From assembly GCA_963924555.1 (NCBI GenBank), contig OZ004587.1:868001-932000 (forward strand): DNA of 64,000 nt, written 5' to 3'. The notes under the pieces were generated by a model. That model was given only the letters and a program-made list of their open reading frames with translations, was not told the origin of the DNA and did no database searches. Source of the stretch: Crambe crambe. Its lineage: Eukaryota; Porifera; Demospongiae; Poecilosclerida; Crambeidae. Made by a program: the position numbers and the translations under genes. Below are positions 10,310 through 21,417 of the stretch, piece after piece; within the stretch, counting starts at the first letter, position 1; each line of letters begins with the position of its first letter.

Positions 10310-13300
10310 TAAGAGGAACATGTACACACTAGAGTGAGGCAAGCACACACATACAATGATTTTACTATGCACAATGAACACAACGAACACATGCACATAC
10401 TGTGGGAATTATTGAGACATACAAAAGAATGACAATCCAATTCAATGCTCTCTAATTTTAGCCTGACTCCATGGTACGAGGTGTATGGTACTACTCTTAT
10501 ATTCTGTTTTTCAAGTCATTGTACATGAATCTCTCCTCTAATAATGATGATCATCATTTAATATGGAAGTGGGCAAGTTGACTGCATTTTCTTTACATGT
10601 GCCCCTTCTCTAAGGACTTTTATGACTGACAGGATATTGAGGTCAAAGGACATACGAGTCCTACAGAAGTACATTCATCTCCTTTGAATTCAATCATTTC
10701 TAGAAATACTAAAAGTGTTACTGGGAGTTGTGATCCACTAGTGAAACATTTCAGTTGGATCAAAGCAACTAGCAATCACGAGTTATGGAGCATGAGATGC
10801 AGCACCTTGACTGTCATTTCTTATTGGGTGGATGTAGAGGCTAGATGAGAGGTACATTGTACTGCACACATGGACAGAGCAAAAAAGGTCAGGGGTATTT
10901 GGTAAACCCATCATGACTAGGGACTGGCACATTCTGCCAGCATAGTTTTGGGAATAATAGGTCCATCAAAGCAGGAAGCATAATGCTGGCATAATAGGCT
11001 ATCGCTAATCATGACTTAGCTATGGGGTGGGGGGGAGGGCAGTGTCCCCCCTTGGATTAAGCCAACTGTTATACTAAACATTATAGGGCTGCCTCCCCAA
11101 CCAATATTTGCTAGATATGGTCGACCCTGATATCTAGAGCAGTGCACTAACACGAATCTCTATGTAACGATCATACAATGTGAGATATTTACTGTATGGT
11201 ACAAGATGATCCTCTGAACACCATTGTCATGAAACAGCAAGGGCTCACAATAACAGTCACACACACAAGACCATAGTTCATCTCTCCATTTATCTGGTCA
11301 ATTTCTCCCAAATTGTCCAACCAAAACTGGGCAGGACTGTTCCTAGCAATGGCAAGTGAGGAGTAAAGTTAGTGGACAGTGTGGTTAATCAGTTTGACCA
11401 ATCAAAGAGGTCATCACCTCTAGTGGAGTTATAGACACACGTGCGTATGAGAAGGGATGGCAATGATAATATTCCCTACATAAGACCCTCATAAGTCAAC
11501 CTTGCTTGTTGGCATGCCACGTGTCACATGACAAGTACCAGTCTAGTCATGTGATCTGATGTTTAATTACCATGTGTATCACATGATGACATTAATATAA
11601 ATTACTCTGATAATCATATCAACTTTAAAGGTACTAATTGATATGAGAAAGAAAGAGGTCAACTATTATGACTCCCTTCTTCATGACAATTCCATCAACA
11701 TTTAAAAGTCACGTAAGAGGATTAAAGTGAAAATACCTGACATGCAAATGCCATTGCATCTTCATCAGATATTGGCTACGTCTTCATTTAATTGGAAGGA
11801 ATGGACTTAGCATGTGAACAATAAAGTAAGTCCATTTCATTAAACAAATGGTACATATTTAGCCAACATTCTTCATTAAAAATGCCTGTCCAGAAAAATG
11901 GATCAGATTATGGAGTATGTCAGGTACATACTGTCGCTGCACTATTGGTGGGCTTAATATAGAATATGATAGTGATGTTATTGATACAGTATGCTTTGTA
12001 CATCATAAGAGAAGATCCTATGGATTTCAGTAGGTGAATACTAATCATGACCTCATATATACATACTTATAGCCCGTTGCCATGGTAACGGACCAATTTA
12101 CATGGATTTATAAATGTGATACAGTGCATGTAATCATAGCCTGGGGTGGTGTTTACAGGGAAAAGTTAGATATAGATTCTGCAAAGTTGATATTGCACTT
12201 TTAAGGAGTTGTGACTAGACTGAAAGGTGAGTAGCTATGTGACAGTATAGAGTTCTGTCCTTATACTAACTACTCTCAGAAAAGAATTTTAATATTATTC
12301 ATTGAACACGGTGCGCACGCTATAATGATATTCATTGACCACATTCCACATTTCAAACCCAATAAGCTTTTCAGAGAATAGCCAGCATAAAAGGCAGAAC
12401 TTGCGAGCTGTGTAACAGCGTGGCTGGTGTTCTGCACTAGCTACCCTACTTGCCATTCAGCGTCCAACCATAATTATGACGCTGTGCCCCTACCTTATGT
12501 GAGCAAGTTAAAGTACAGTGAGTGGGTGGGTTATAGAGTGAAAGATAGTTCGGTACCGTATGAATCACGACGTTGAAGTGGGATGGCCATATTCTTCTAA
12601 GCAGCCAAAAAGTAGCTACATCGCTATAGAGACAGAAGCACTGAGCATGCGTAGTACACTCGCGCGGGCTATAAAATAGTTATTAACCGCGCGCGTGCGG
12701 TTTGTAGTGAATTATAAGCACTCGCCCCTCGGGCTTCGCCCTCGGGCCTCGTGCTTATAATTCGACTACAAACCTAGCGCTTGGTTAATAACTATTACTT
12801 ATGACGTCTAAGTGTACATTTCAAGTGGGTTCAGTCATACGACATCTTTCCATTAGGATGATATGGGATTAGTGAGGAAGATGAAGTGCTCTACATGAAG
12901 CTTATTGTAAGTTCACCAGACACTGCATGTATCTGTAAGCTTTCCACTCCATTACTACTAATCAGAACTGGAAGGGAAAGGGAATAGATTTTAAGTCAGA
13001 GAGTGGACCAGCACTAAACTTATTACAACCCAAAAATACGTATTCCTGGAGCCATTACAAGCAAAAAACCTACACTAAAACACTCTTGATATCCACCCAG
13101 AAAAAAAGCATCAAATTCTGCACTTGAAATTATTAGCACTTCATGCCACTCCAGCCTAAAAATCAACAATCAATCTCTGCCCCCAAGCAATGATATACAA
13201 CAATTAGTAATACCTTTATTGCTATATCATCTTGGCCTGTCATGGGAGTGAAGTAGGAATAGTTAGTTCGTAGTTTGGTAATGTGATGGGTAAGGGGTTA

Positions 13301-13795
13301 CTTGACTGAAGTACACTCTTGTTGCTGGGAGTTCTATGGACAATCCCTATCCTATGCACATGGAACTGTAGGATAGGACGGACACATAGGATGGAGCCTG
13401 CCATGGGAGTCCTATGGATAATCCCTATCTTATGTATATGGGACTATAGGATAGGACAGACACAGTCCCTATATTAAGTACATTGGACTGTCAAATACAT
13501 AGTAGAAGAATATGTAGGACAGAACACACAAACAGGTACCTATGGGAGTTCCCAAGGGAAACCACCTTGTAACATTTTTGGACCCCATAGGACTTTTCTC
13601 TGTCCTAGATGATACATCCATAGATACTATCCTCCATAGACAAGGGATTACATATGATGGCAAACTTGGACACGAGTGACTTTCACACTATTCAAATTAC
13701 TAAGCAAAACATTAAGTAATGCTTTACACTTTCTTGAAATAACAATTGACCAGTAGTCAGTGGAAACAACGTACTCTAGTCTTACCAATTAACAG
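10310..13795. other. No intact gene; A-specific stretch
   Basis: Largely absent from unit B. It contains repeats of its own flanks (TGTGAGATATTTACTGTATG at about 10180 and 11184; GTACCAGTCTAGTCATGTGA at about 11536 and 14482), a near-palindromic GTTGCCATGGTAAC (12076-12089) like the RFX X-box, a foldback element (12675-12796) and tandem-like GTCCTATGGATAATCCCTAT words at about 13330-13440. No open frame with a recognisable product. Confidence 0.5.
12675..12796. mobile_element. Foldback MITE-like element
   Basis: AATAGTTATTAACC at the left matches GGTTAATAACTATT at the right. An inner pair GGTTTGTAGT-GAATTATAAGCAC with GTGCTTATAATTCGACTACAAACC continues the inverted repeat, with a GC-rich loop CCTCGGGCTTCGCCCTCGGG. 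Nearly the whole element folds on itself. It is non-coding and no target duplication is clear. Confidence 0.55.
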
Positions 13796-14640
13796 TGAAG
13801 GTGGTGGAGTTGGTATAGCCATCAAAGTTCCAACTGTTGTGCATCTGACCACCATTACAATACATACCCATTTCCAAAGCCACCTACACATTTATAGACA
13901 ATGAATGATCATGTGTGCTTTATTTGGAATTCTTACTCTAGCGAGATTCCATGGACTTTTCCACTGTCCTCTGACCCCCAGGAGCAACTGTAGATCCAGT
14001 TGACATGCATCTTGTAGTCTTGTACGTAGATGAAGGGCTGTCTCATCCGTCACCTTCCCATCAAGCAGACACTGATGCTCCATGTGTCACACTAGGCTGT
14101 TATTGACCACAGCTGAGATCAGTCCAGACTCCTGCACACCCAAACAAAAGGGAGACGTAACAATCATTTTGTAGAGATCAATCTATCATGTTGGAAGACC
14201 CAAAGCTCTCCAACTAGTGTTTGGTTAAGGGATGAGGTTGAATCATTGAGTGAATGTGCATGGTGGGAGATGAAGATGTGTAGGAAGCTGTACTCTACAC
14301 GACCTATCTTACCACACTCACTGCATGAAGAGTGAGCCATTGGGGAAGTTAGTGGACAGTGTGGCACTCCATTGGTCATAGTGTGACTACATCAAAGCCA
14401 TATGCTGCCACCAGGCACATCACTAATTACAAGATTCTCATCAACCCTTGCTCGCATGCCATATGTCACATGACAAGTACCAGTCTAGTCATGTGATATT
14501 TGTAGACCCAGCCATATAATGCCTAATGGTGAGGTGTCATGTGATACTCACTTGGTGCCATGAGTGTTATCTCCCTTGCTCTGGAGGTTGGGGGTGGGGT
14601 TACTATCATCGTCAATCATTAAAGTCGTAACTTCCAGCTG
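13796..14640 (-). pseudogene. Furin-like proprotein convertase exons (broken)
   Basis: Three exons of a subtilisin-type (S8) convertase in order on the minus strand. The first (about 14556-14640) reads AAGSYDFND, is broken by a short insertion, then resumes with DNTHGTK, which holds the catalytic His region. The second (13937-14131) begins SGLISAVVNN, continues LDGKVTDE and, after a frameshift, YSCSWGSEDSGK, matching the SASWGPEDDGKTVDGP region of furin. The third (13796-13883) has CNGGQM followed by NFDGYTNS, matching the GNGGREHDSCNCDGYTNS region that precedes the catalytic Ser. Furin-type enzymes cleave pro-proteins at dibasic sites in the secretory pathway; this copy cannot encode one. 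The catalytic Ser exon is not seen. Confidence 0.7.
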
Positions 14641-14935
14641 CAGGAACTAGAGTGAGGCAAGAGTAAGTAGAGCCTTAAACTGGTTCTGTAAACATGGTCA
14701 TTTATTTTATTGGATTGAATGAGACATGCCCTACATACATACATACATATGCAAAGTATTAGTTCATCCAAAAGTTAACACATGCTCATTTAGCATATAC
14801 GTAGGTTGAGTGAGAGGCCAACTCTTCAACACTCCACCTTTCCTCTTAGCCAGTGGAAACTCTATATGAAGGAATAAGGTGAAGAGTTATTCATTACTGA
14901 GGGGGTCTATGTCAGCATTGGGTAAGGGGTCTTCA
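14641..14935. other. No gene seen
   Basis: Collinear with B 49615-49850. It includes a (CATA)n run near 14732 and, at 14904-14907, the GGTC that is the empty site for the Ginger-like element of unit B. Confidence 0.5.
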
Positions 14936-15165
14936 CAGTAAAATATCCACAACTTGTAACAGGTCTGGACTGCTCCACATACCAGGGTCTGTAACAGGTC
15001 AGTAGGTCTGTAACAGGTCCATATTTTTGGACTGTATCAGACCTGCTGCCTCACGGACTGCCTACAGATCAAAAATTAGTACTTTGGTGCCTATAGGATG
15101 TACTCTTCTTTTTTTTTGTTACATACCTGCTTACAAGTTGGATTTTTCATCAAATACACTAGTTC
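14936..15165. mobile_element. Old degenerate MITE related to 16977-17232
   Basis: Shares CAACTTGTAACAGGTCTGG, TTTTTGGACTGTATCAGACC and CTACAGATCAAAAATTAG in order with the better preserved copy at 16977-17232. Its termini are eroded. The same old copy is present in B at about 51425-51645, so it predates the segmental duplication. Confidence 0.6.
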
Positions 15166-15443
15166 AGGGGTCAGAAAAGTTAAGAGTATCACGTACCATA
15201 GCTAGTCAGGTACATTTGACTATCAGAAATACTTACTGTTCTTGTTGGTGGGTCTTCCTTGGATCGTGGTAGATCCCCCACAATGAGCTCCTCCGTACAT
15301 CCTCCAGCTACGTAGCTCAGCTGTTTCAGATCTCTCAGATTCGTTCTAGTCCTCAGCTCAAGATAGAAAAGGCGGAGCTAGTGGGCGTGGCTATACGATA
15401 TGAATAGGTGCATGCGCAGTTCTCTATCACTGGACTACTACCG

Positions 15444-15540
15444 CACCCGGTTCGCGTATTATCACGCAATCTATAGTAGGGAGTTATCAGCTTTTATCTA
15501 AATACGCGCGCAGCAAGGATTGATCAGCACCTGTGTCGAC
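15444..15540. repeat. Left terminal inverted repeat of KDZ element
   Basis: Matches the reverse complement of about 26078-26172 with only a few differences, through CACGCAATCTATAG, GGGAGTTATCAGCTTTTAT and ATCAGCACCTGTGT. There is a small indel near CGCGCGCAGC. Confidence 0.85.
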
Positions 15541-15599
15541 CATAGATCATGCATTGGGTTCACGTAGCACGCGCACTACGTCAGGCATGACCATGTGGC

Positions 15600-17453
15600 T
15601 GTAGTTTTTTTTTTTTTTTTTTTTTTAATTTTATTATTATTTAACGTTGCTCAGCAACTGAAATATAAGGATGTAGAGAGAAGTAAATAATAAGAAAAGT
15701 GAGACAAAAGGTTAGGGTGACGTGTGATTAGTCCAATGCTGGGATGTGGCAGACCCGGGTGATAAGATCTGTTGGGGCCTCCGGTTCCCTGGTTGCATGG
15801 CCAGTGGAGAGTGCTGCCTCCTGTCATTTTTCTTTCTTTTTTTCCCACTATGAGTAAGTCAGCTAGAGTAGCCAAACTTTGTAGCTACAAGAGAGTATCA
15901 AGTACTTGGTGCATCGGTGGCCTAGGGCATAGATATACTAGACTACGTACACAGGATTGGAAACAGGTCACGTGCGCCCATAACGACAATACTGACAATC
16001 CGTGTAGGCAGCTGTTCGTGCTAAATTGCCCCAAACAAACAGGGGAGGAGAAGTAGTGTGCCAAATTTCTGCTAAACTATAGCCAATTGCTTTAAAGAAT
16101 GCAAAGAGTGGGCTAGTATAGTGCTAAACAAGCATAGTTCTTAAAAAGGCTGGTTTCTCAAGTGTTAGAGGGTATAATTGCGAGTAACAACGGTAGTTCG
16201 ACTTTGTGGACCTCTGGAGCTTGGATATTAAAAGTATAGTCTCTTTTTTCCCACTAATCTGTTAGGTAGTGATCATTCATATGTACATATGTACTTTTTA
16301 AAGGTGCCTGTAAAAAAATCATGTCGATGTTACTGTTTCTTCAGATTACCCATGGCTGGCTGTCAAGAAAAGCTATAGTAAAGAAGGATACTATAATGTA
16401 GCAACTAATACTGTCACTTTACACATATTTCCTTTCATGTTATAATAAAAAAATGATAATAACAAGTACTGATAGTGCACTGCTGAACATCCAATTCATC
16501 GAGAGATTTGTTGTGATATACTTGTTTTGAGGGATCAAGATGAAGAATAAAGCTGCCCCAGTGTATCCTTTCCTGCCCCTGATACAAGGAGGTATCTCAT
16601 CTCCTCATATAAGAACAACAACATAGTGAAATGGCTTCTTAAACCATCAATGGCAAATGGCATGCCATCTCCAGCCCTGCACAAAATTAAAACTACTTTA
16701 GTACATATGGTCAACTAGTATCTTTCATTTTATACCAAAAGTAAGGCAGCTAGACTTCTATTTTAGTAGTAGGAGTGCCACAAAACTTTTCAGTCACCTG
16801 TTTCCACGTTTTTCTTCCATAGCAACAGTAAATAGACTAAACTGACATGATAAACTACTACAGCTATAGGTCATTGAGCCTTTTCACTTATAATCATAAT
16901 TATTGCTGCGCTAAATACCTTGCCTTTCACCCTCTTTCCTATTTTGTGTAAGATTTCTCTGTTCGCCAGGTACCTACACAGCGAAAAATCTACAACTTGT
17001 AACAGGTCTGGACTGCCCCACATACCAGTTATGACCTGTACACAGGTCTGTAACGGGTCAGTAAAATCTACAAGTCTGTTACAGGTCCGTATTTTTGGAC
17101 TGTATCAGACCTGCTGCCCCACCAACTGCCTACAGATCAAAAATTAGTACTTCCGGTGCCTAGGGTTTACCGATTTTTGTTCTGTTACATACCTGTTACA
17201 GAATGCCTACAAGTTGTAGATTTTTCGCTGTGTACACGGATGGTCTATAAATTCTACGCGCGCATGCCCTGTTTCCAATCCTGTGTACGTAGTCTAGTAT
17301 ATCTATGCCTAGGGTGACCGTGTTATGCCCTTGCACTAGTCTTGTTTCCAGATTATGTACATTTTGGGTAGAGGCCATCTGGGGACTTTAGCAGGGCTGA
17401 TCCAGGATTTCCTTGGATGGTGGCTGGTGTTGCCAGTAGACCATAGTCCAATC
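15600..17453 (-). mobile_element. Nested retroposed segment with poly(A) tail
   Basis: Flanked by a 12-base direct repeat TGACCATGTGGC (15588-15599 and 17454-17465). On the minus strand it ends in AATAATAAAATT followed by more than 20 A (poly-T at 15605-15626), so an AATAAA signal precedes a poly(A) tail. These are the marks of target-primed retroposition. The body has no recognisable reverse transcriptase, so it is a SINE-like or processed-transcript insertion. A 42-base inverted repeat (about 15925-15966 with 17269-17312) and a MITE lie inside it. Confidence 0.55.
16977..17232. mobile_element. TA-flanked MITE, 256 bp
   Basis: The inverted repeats start CACAGCGAAAAATCTACAAC and end with its complement; the left arm continues CTTGTA and the right mirrors it. 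TA lies directly outside both ends (16975-16976, 17233-17234), as for Tc1/mariner-type elements. The interior carries repeated AACAGGTC and TCTGTAAC words. No coding potential. Confidence 0.7.
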
Positions 17454-18272
17454 TGACCATGTGGCCTATTTTGGCTCGTGTTACAGCTATTTAGATACAT
17501 GGAAAAAGGACAAAAGCAAATAAAGCTACATATATAGCTCTCGTTCTGAAATGCAAAGTAAGCCGCTAGAAGAACTACTCCATCAGTGCCATCGGCTGAT
17601 CAACCAATCGTGGGAGTTTATATGAGATCTACCTAATATTCTAATAGCCCAATTCAAGCTCCTGTTAGTCCAAAATCTTGCTCAGAGATCTGTCCAATTA
17701 AAACCCAGAATGAGCTACATAAGTGGACCTAGAGAATCTTTAGAGCAAGCTGAGAAGATGTTGTGGATGATATTTTAAAAGCATGAAATTACATAGGAAA
17801 TCACTGGATGGGTACTCTTCTCAACCTCACAAATGTAACAGGGCAGCCTTTTAAACATTTAAGCTTCTCATGTCAGTCATTTGATAAAAGACATTGTGTG
17901 CTGCCACTGTCACAATGTGATTTTTGCATATCTTGAACAATCCCCAGATGTTCTCCTGAGCTTCGTGTGAGAACATCTGGGAAATGAGAGAGAAAAATTT
18001 TCTCTGGCTTTCCAGCCAATCATTACTTATCAACAAGGTTCTAAAGATAATAATTATGGATATCAATACATGTATGTATACTGAAAATGATCACACATAA
18101 TTTGGTAAAAACCATAACTATTATTCATTAATTTAGCTATGATGAGGTAATAATTGTCTCATTCTGAGTAGTATAATATATATTTATAGCAATGTTACTC
18201 TTTATTATGTAGATAAAAAAATTAGCAATGAAAACAAACAGGTAGCTACTTGAAGGTTTGTTCCAGAGAGGT
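17454..18272. other. No gene seen (within KDZ element)
   Basis: AT-rich interior of the transposon upstream of the HMG gene. No coding motif was recognised; the promoter of the plus-strand gene should lie in its last few hundred bases. Confidence 0.45.
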
Positions 18273-20222
18273 ATGGTATCAACATCAGTGACCAATACCC
18301 TTTCAATGAGCCTAATTGAGAAAGCTGTTGATGAAACAAAACTTGATAGGAAGATAGTGAAGGTAATATCTGTTTGTTGATTTCCTAACCCAATATGATT
18401 GTGTTAGCTATGCAACTAACTGTATCCAGCAAACAAAATTCTAAATGGTGCACCCCAGCTCATGGGATGAAATTCAAAGTTCAATAGCAACTTGATTGGT
18501 GCAATTTTTAGCTATGGGCTATATGCCTTAAGAGCTTATGAGGCTCAAGTACGTAGGATACAATGCTGTTATGAAACTTAGAGCAGCTGTTATAATTATA
18601 TCAAATAGTGCACTTCCGAAAAGGCATTCTTTATTGGTGAGCTGGATTACCATTATATCAAGACTAAGCAGACAGCTGAAAGTCTTAATATGCTGCTCCA
18701 TAGTATGTTTGGGTAACAGTTTGTAAGGTCGTGTCTTTTTCAACTGCTTTTTAACCACAAAATCCATGAAAATTTCATCCCATGAAAATTTCCCACTATG
18801 CAATACAGTCATGGGATTTAGAGTAGCTAGCTATGATATCACATGTACTTGGACAGCTTAGGTGGGGATGGATTCTGAGTCCAGGAGCTTATATGGACCA
18901 ATAAGTCATGGTATAAAAGACAATGTCGTAACTACTATGACCAGAGCTATGTTATCTCATAACTACAACTATGCATTCTGGGGTAGGTGGCAACAGGGAA
19001 CTGGATTCTTAAATGCTCTTTTCTAGGATGAATTGAATTCAGTCCGTGCTGTCTGTTTCGCTAGCACTTATGTGTATACTCAGGAGGGCATGATATCGGC
19101 CTGATAATAAAAATTTTGTCATTATGCAGAATTGGATTGGCAATTGTAAAAGAAAGGTAGAAAATACTACTCAACAAGGTGCTGAACATGATGTACCCAT
19201 TCCAAAACGACGAAATTTTCATGGATATCATGAATTTATGAAGACGCAGAAGGGCCATAAAGGTATGGTTATCCTATCCAGGTTCCAGTTTTGACATTAG
19301 CTAATTACTGGTGAAGAAAGTATGATGTAGCAACAGAAAAAATATGGAGTCTCAAAAGCAAAATCATTAGCAGTGCCATTATGACAACTCTTTGCACTGG
19401 TTTAATATACTCTCTGGCTCACCATACTCATAGGATCTGGAACTACCATTGGCGAATGCTCATCAGCAATTAGCTCTTCATGGAAAAGACTTTCTGTGGA
19501 AGAGAAAGATGAATTTCGTGATAGGGCAAAAAGAAGAAAAGAAGGTGAAGGGATACCACCTGCACAGAAGTGGAAGGAAATTCAAAAATCCATGAAGAGA
19601 ATCAACCAAGAGGTACGATTAGAAGGTTGAGATAGACCACACACCTTTACATAATGTTTACTGCATTACTAGTTACATTGAGAAGATGGGAGGAGAGGGT
19701 GTTGCAATGCTGTGGGCCAACGGAAGCTGCTACCGTAGCTACAGTAATTTGGGCCAAAAGTGGCTAGATAAAAATGAACACATTTCATCAATGTTTGTCA
19801 GCCACATGCTTTCTGGTAAGTCAACAATAGAATTTGATTCATATTAGTTATTATTCTATGTATTCAGCAAAGAATCAACCAACAGAAGAACTGACAATCA
19901 CAAAAGATCAAAGAAGCATTTTCTTAACAAAGTACAGTAAGTATTCCACAGATGTAATCATATACTTATTACATGGGTGTATCATTCCATAGAGAATCTG
20001 ACTGGAAAGAAGAGTTGTAAACAAGTCCCTTATGCTCATAAGTCCTTTAATATCCTTCATATGCCTGGGGGATTAGGGTTTAAAAATCCAAGATTGTACA
20101 AAATTTGTGAATTGCGAGAAATTATCAAGATGACATCATATTATTTGTCAGAGGTGAGTTTACTGCACAGACACTATACCCTTTTACATGCCCATTCTCA
20201 ACCTTTCTCTTATGACTCCTAA
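18273..20222 (+). CDS. HMG-box protein of the KDZ element
   Basis: Exons in consistent phase: 18273-18362 (MVSTSVTNTLSMSLIEKAVD), 19130-19262, 19434-19612, 19683-19815, 19868-19936 and from about 19997. Exons 2-3 encode a box-like HMG fold: FHGYHEFMK, then SAISSSWKRLSVEEKDEF and RDRAKRRK, the W-x-x-L-S-x-E-E-K pattern of DNA-bending HMG proteins. The next exons hold KMGGEGVAMLWANG and SYSNLGQKWLDKN, and later VPYAHKSFN and LPGG-like MPGGLGFKNP, a layout I associate with transposon-linked HMG/YABBY-type proteins in corals. A Ser/Thr/Gln-rich exon (20441-20601) may follow if the final donor after YYLSE is used; otherwise the frame ends at 20222. It converges on the transposase gene. Role inferred: DNA binding or bending for transposition or targeting. 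Confidence 0.6.
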
Positions 20223-21417
20223 TACTGTGTCAGTTTTATCATTATAAAAACAGCATGAAGACATACCTATCAGGAGTACGTAGCTAGCTTCTAGTAATGG
20301 TAACACAGTCCATTCCATTCTGATCTTTCGTGTGACTGATCAGCATACACAGGATTAAGTTGGCACAGGGTTCTGGTGAATCCACTGAATAAAGCACACC
20401 ATGATTTGCTGTGATATTATAATTGGACACTATTTCATTACATTATTCAGTTGCTTCACAATCTCAACCCAATACATCCTCTTCATCCACTCCACAAGTG
20501 ATCTCCTCCATAACTACTGCAGCAACTTCATCCATCCCTCAAGCTATCTCCTCCATAGCTACTACATCAACAACCCATTTTCATGCTCCCGTACCTTCAG
20601 TATGTATATGAGAAAACTATTATGACAATGATTTTACTTTCTGTCATTATAGGCTCCTATGCGGACACCTGTGTCTGTAAGAATTATATGAACAGAACAA
20701 AGAGAACAAAGAGGAACAAGTAGCTAATGATGAATTTTCATAATAATGTTTATAGCAAGGACATAATATTTACCAGGGGTGGTAGGGCTTGTCTTGAGTG
20801 CCTTCGTGTGACTGGTATAATTCAGCAAGCAGAGTTATTGATGTGAAGTTCATTCCTCACAGGGGGAGGAAGGTCATCTATTTTTGGGTAATAAAGTGTG
20901 ACCACACTAGCTAGGATGTGAAGTGTGCCATCTAGGGGGTCGGGGGGCATGCTCATCCAGGAAAATTTTAAGCCTCATTGGATTGGATCTGGTGCATCCA
21001 CTGAGGTTCTAGGGTGATATCTTGATTCCCACTGAATGTTATAGCTTGTTAGCAAGCTGAAAAACAACTATTTCAGTTATACTTATTAAGAACATGATGT
21101 CATAGTCCATCATTTTATAGCCCCACCTTCTGAATATTGAAGGCAAACAGTTGACAAACAGTTGAACAAGTTCTTTTGCAATTGCTTCTAGAATTACCTG
21201 GGTAATAGGATCACTGGTTCTTAGGGCTATTGCTTCAGGATAGTTTGTGTGTCCCTAATCACATTGGGGTATGTGTAGCTAGTCATTTCAGATCAAGTAA
21301 TGACAGTTTTGGTGATTAGCCATGGAGTTTGTTCAATACACAAATAATATTACAAAAAAGGTAAACTGATGATATAAACAAGTATCTTCTGTGTTATTAG
21401 TCTGGTTGTTCATAATA
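20223..21417. other. Region between the two convergent genes
   Basis: May hold the last exons of the HMG gene (20441-20601, reading SQPNTSSSSTPQVISSITTA; and a short one near 20654). Otherwise AT-rich with no convincing frame; both genes terminate here. Confidence 0.4.
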
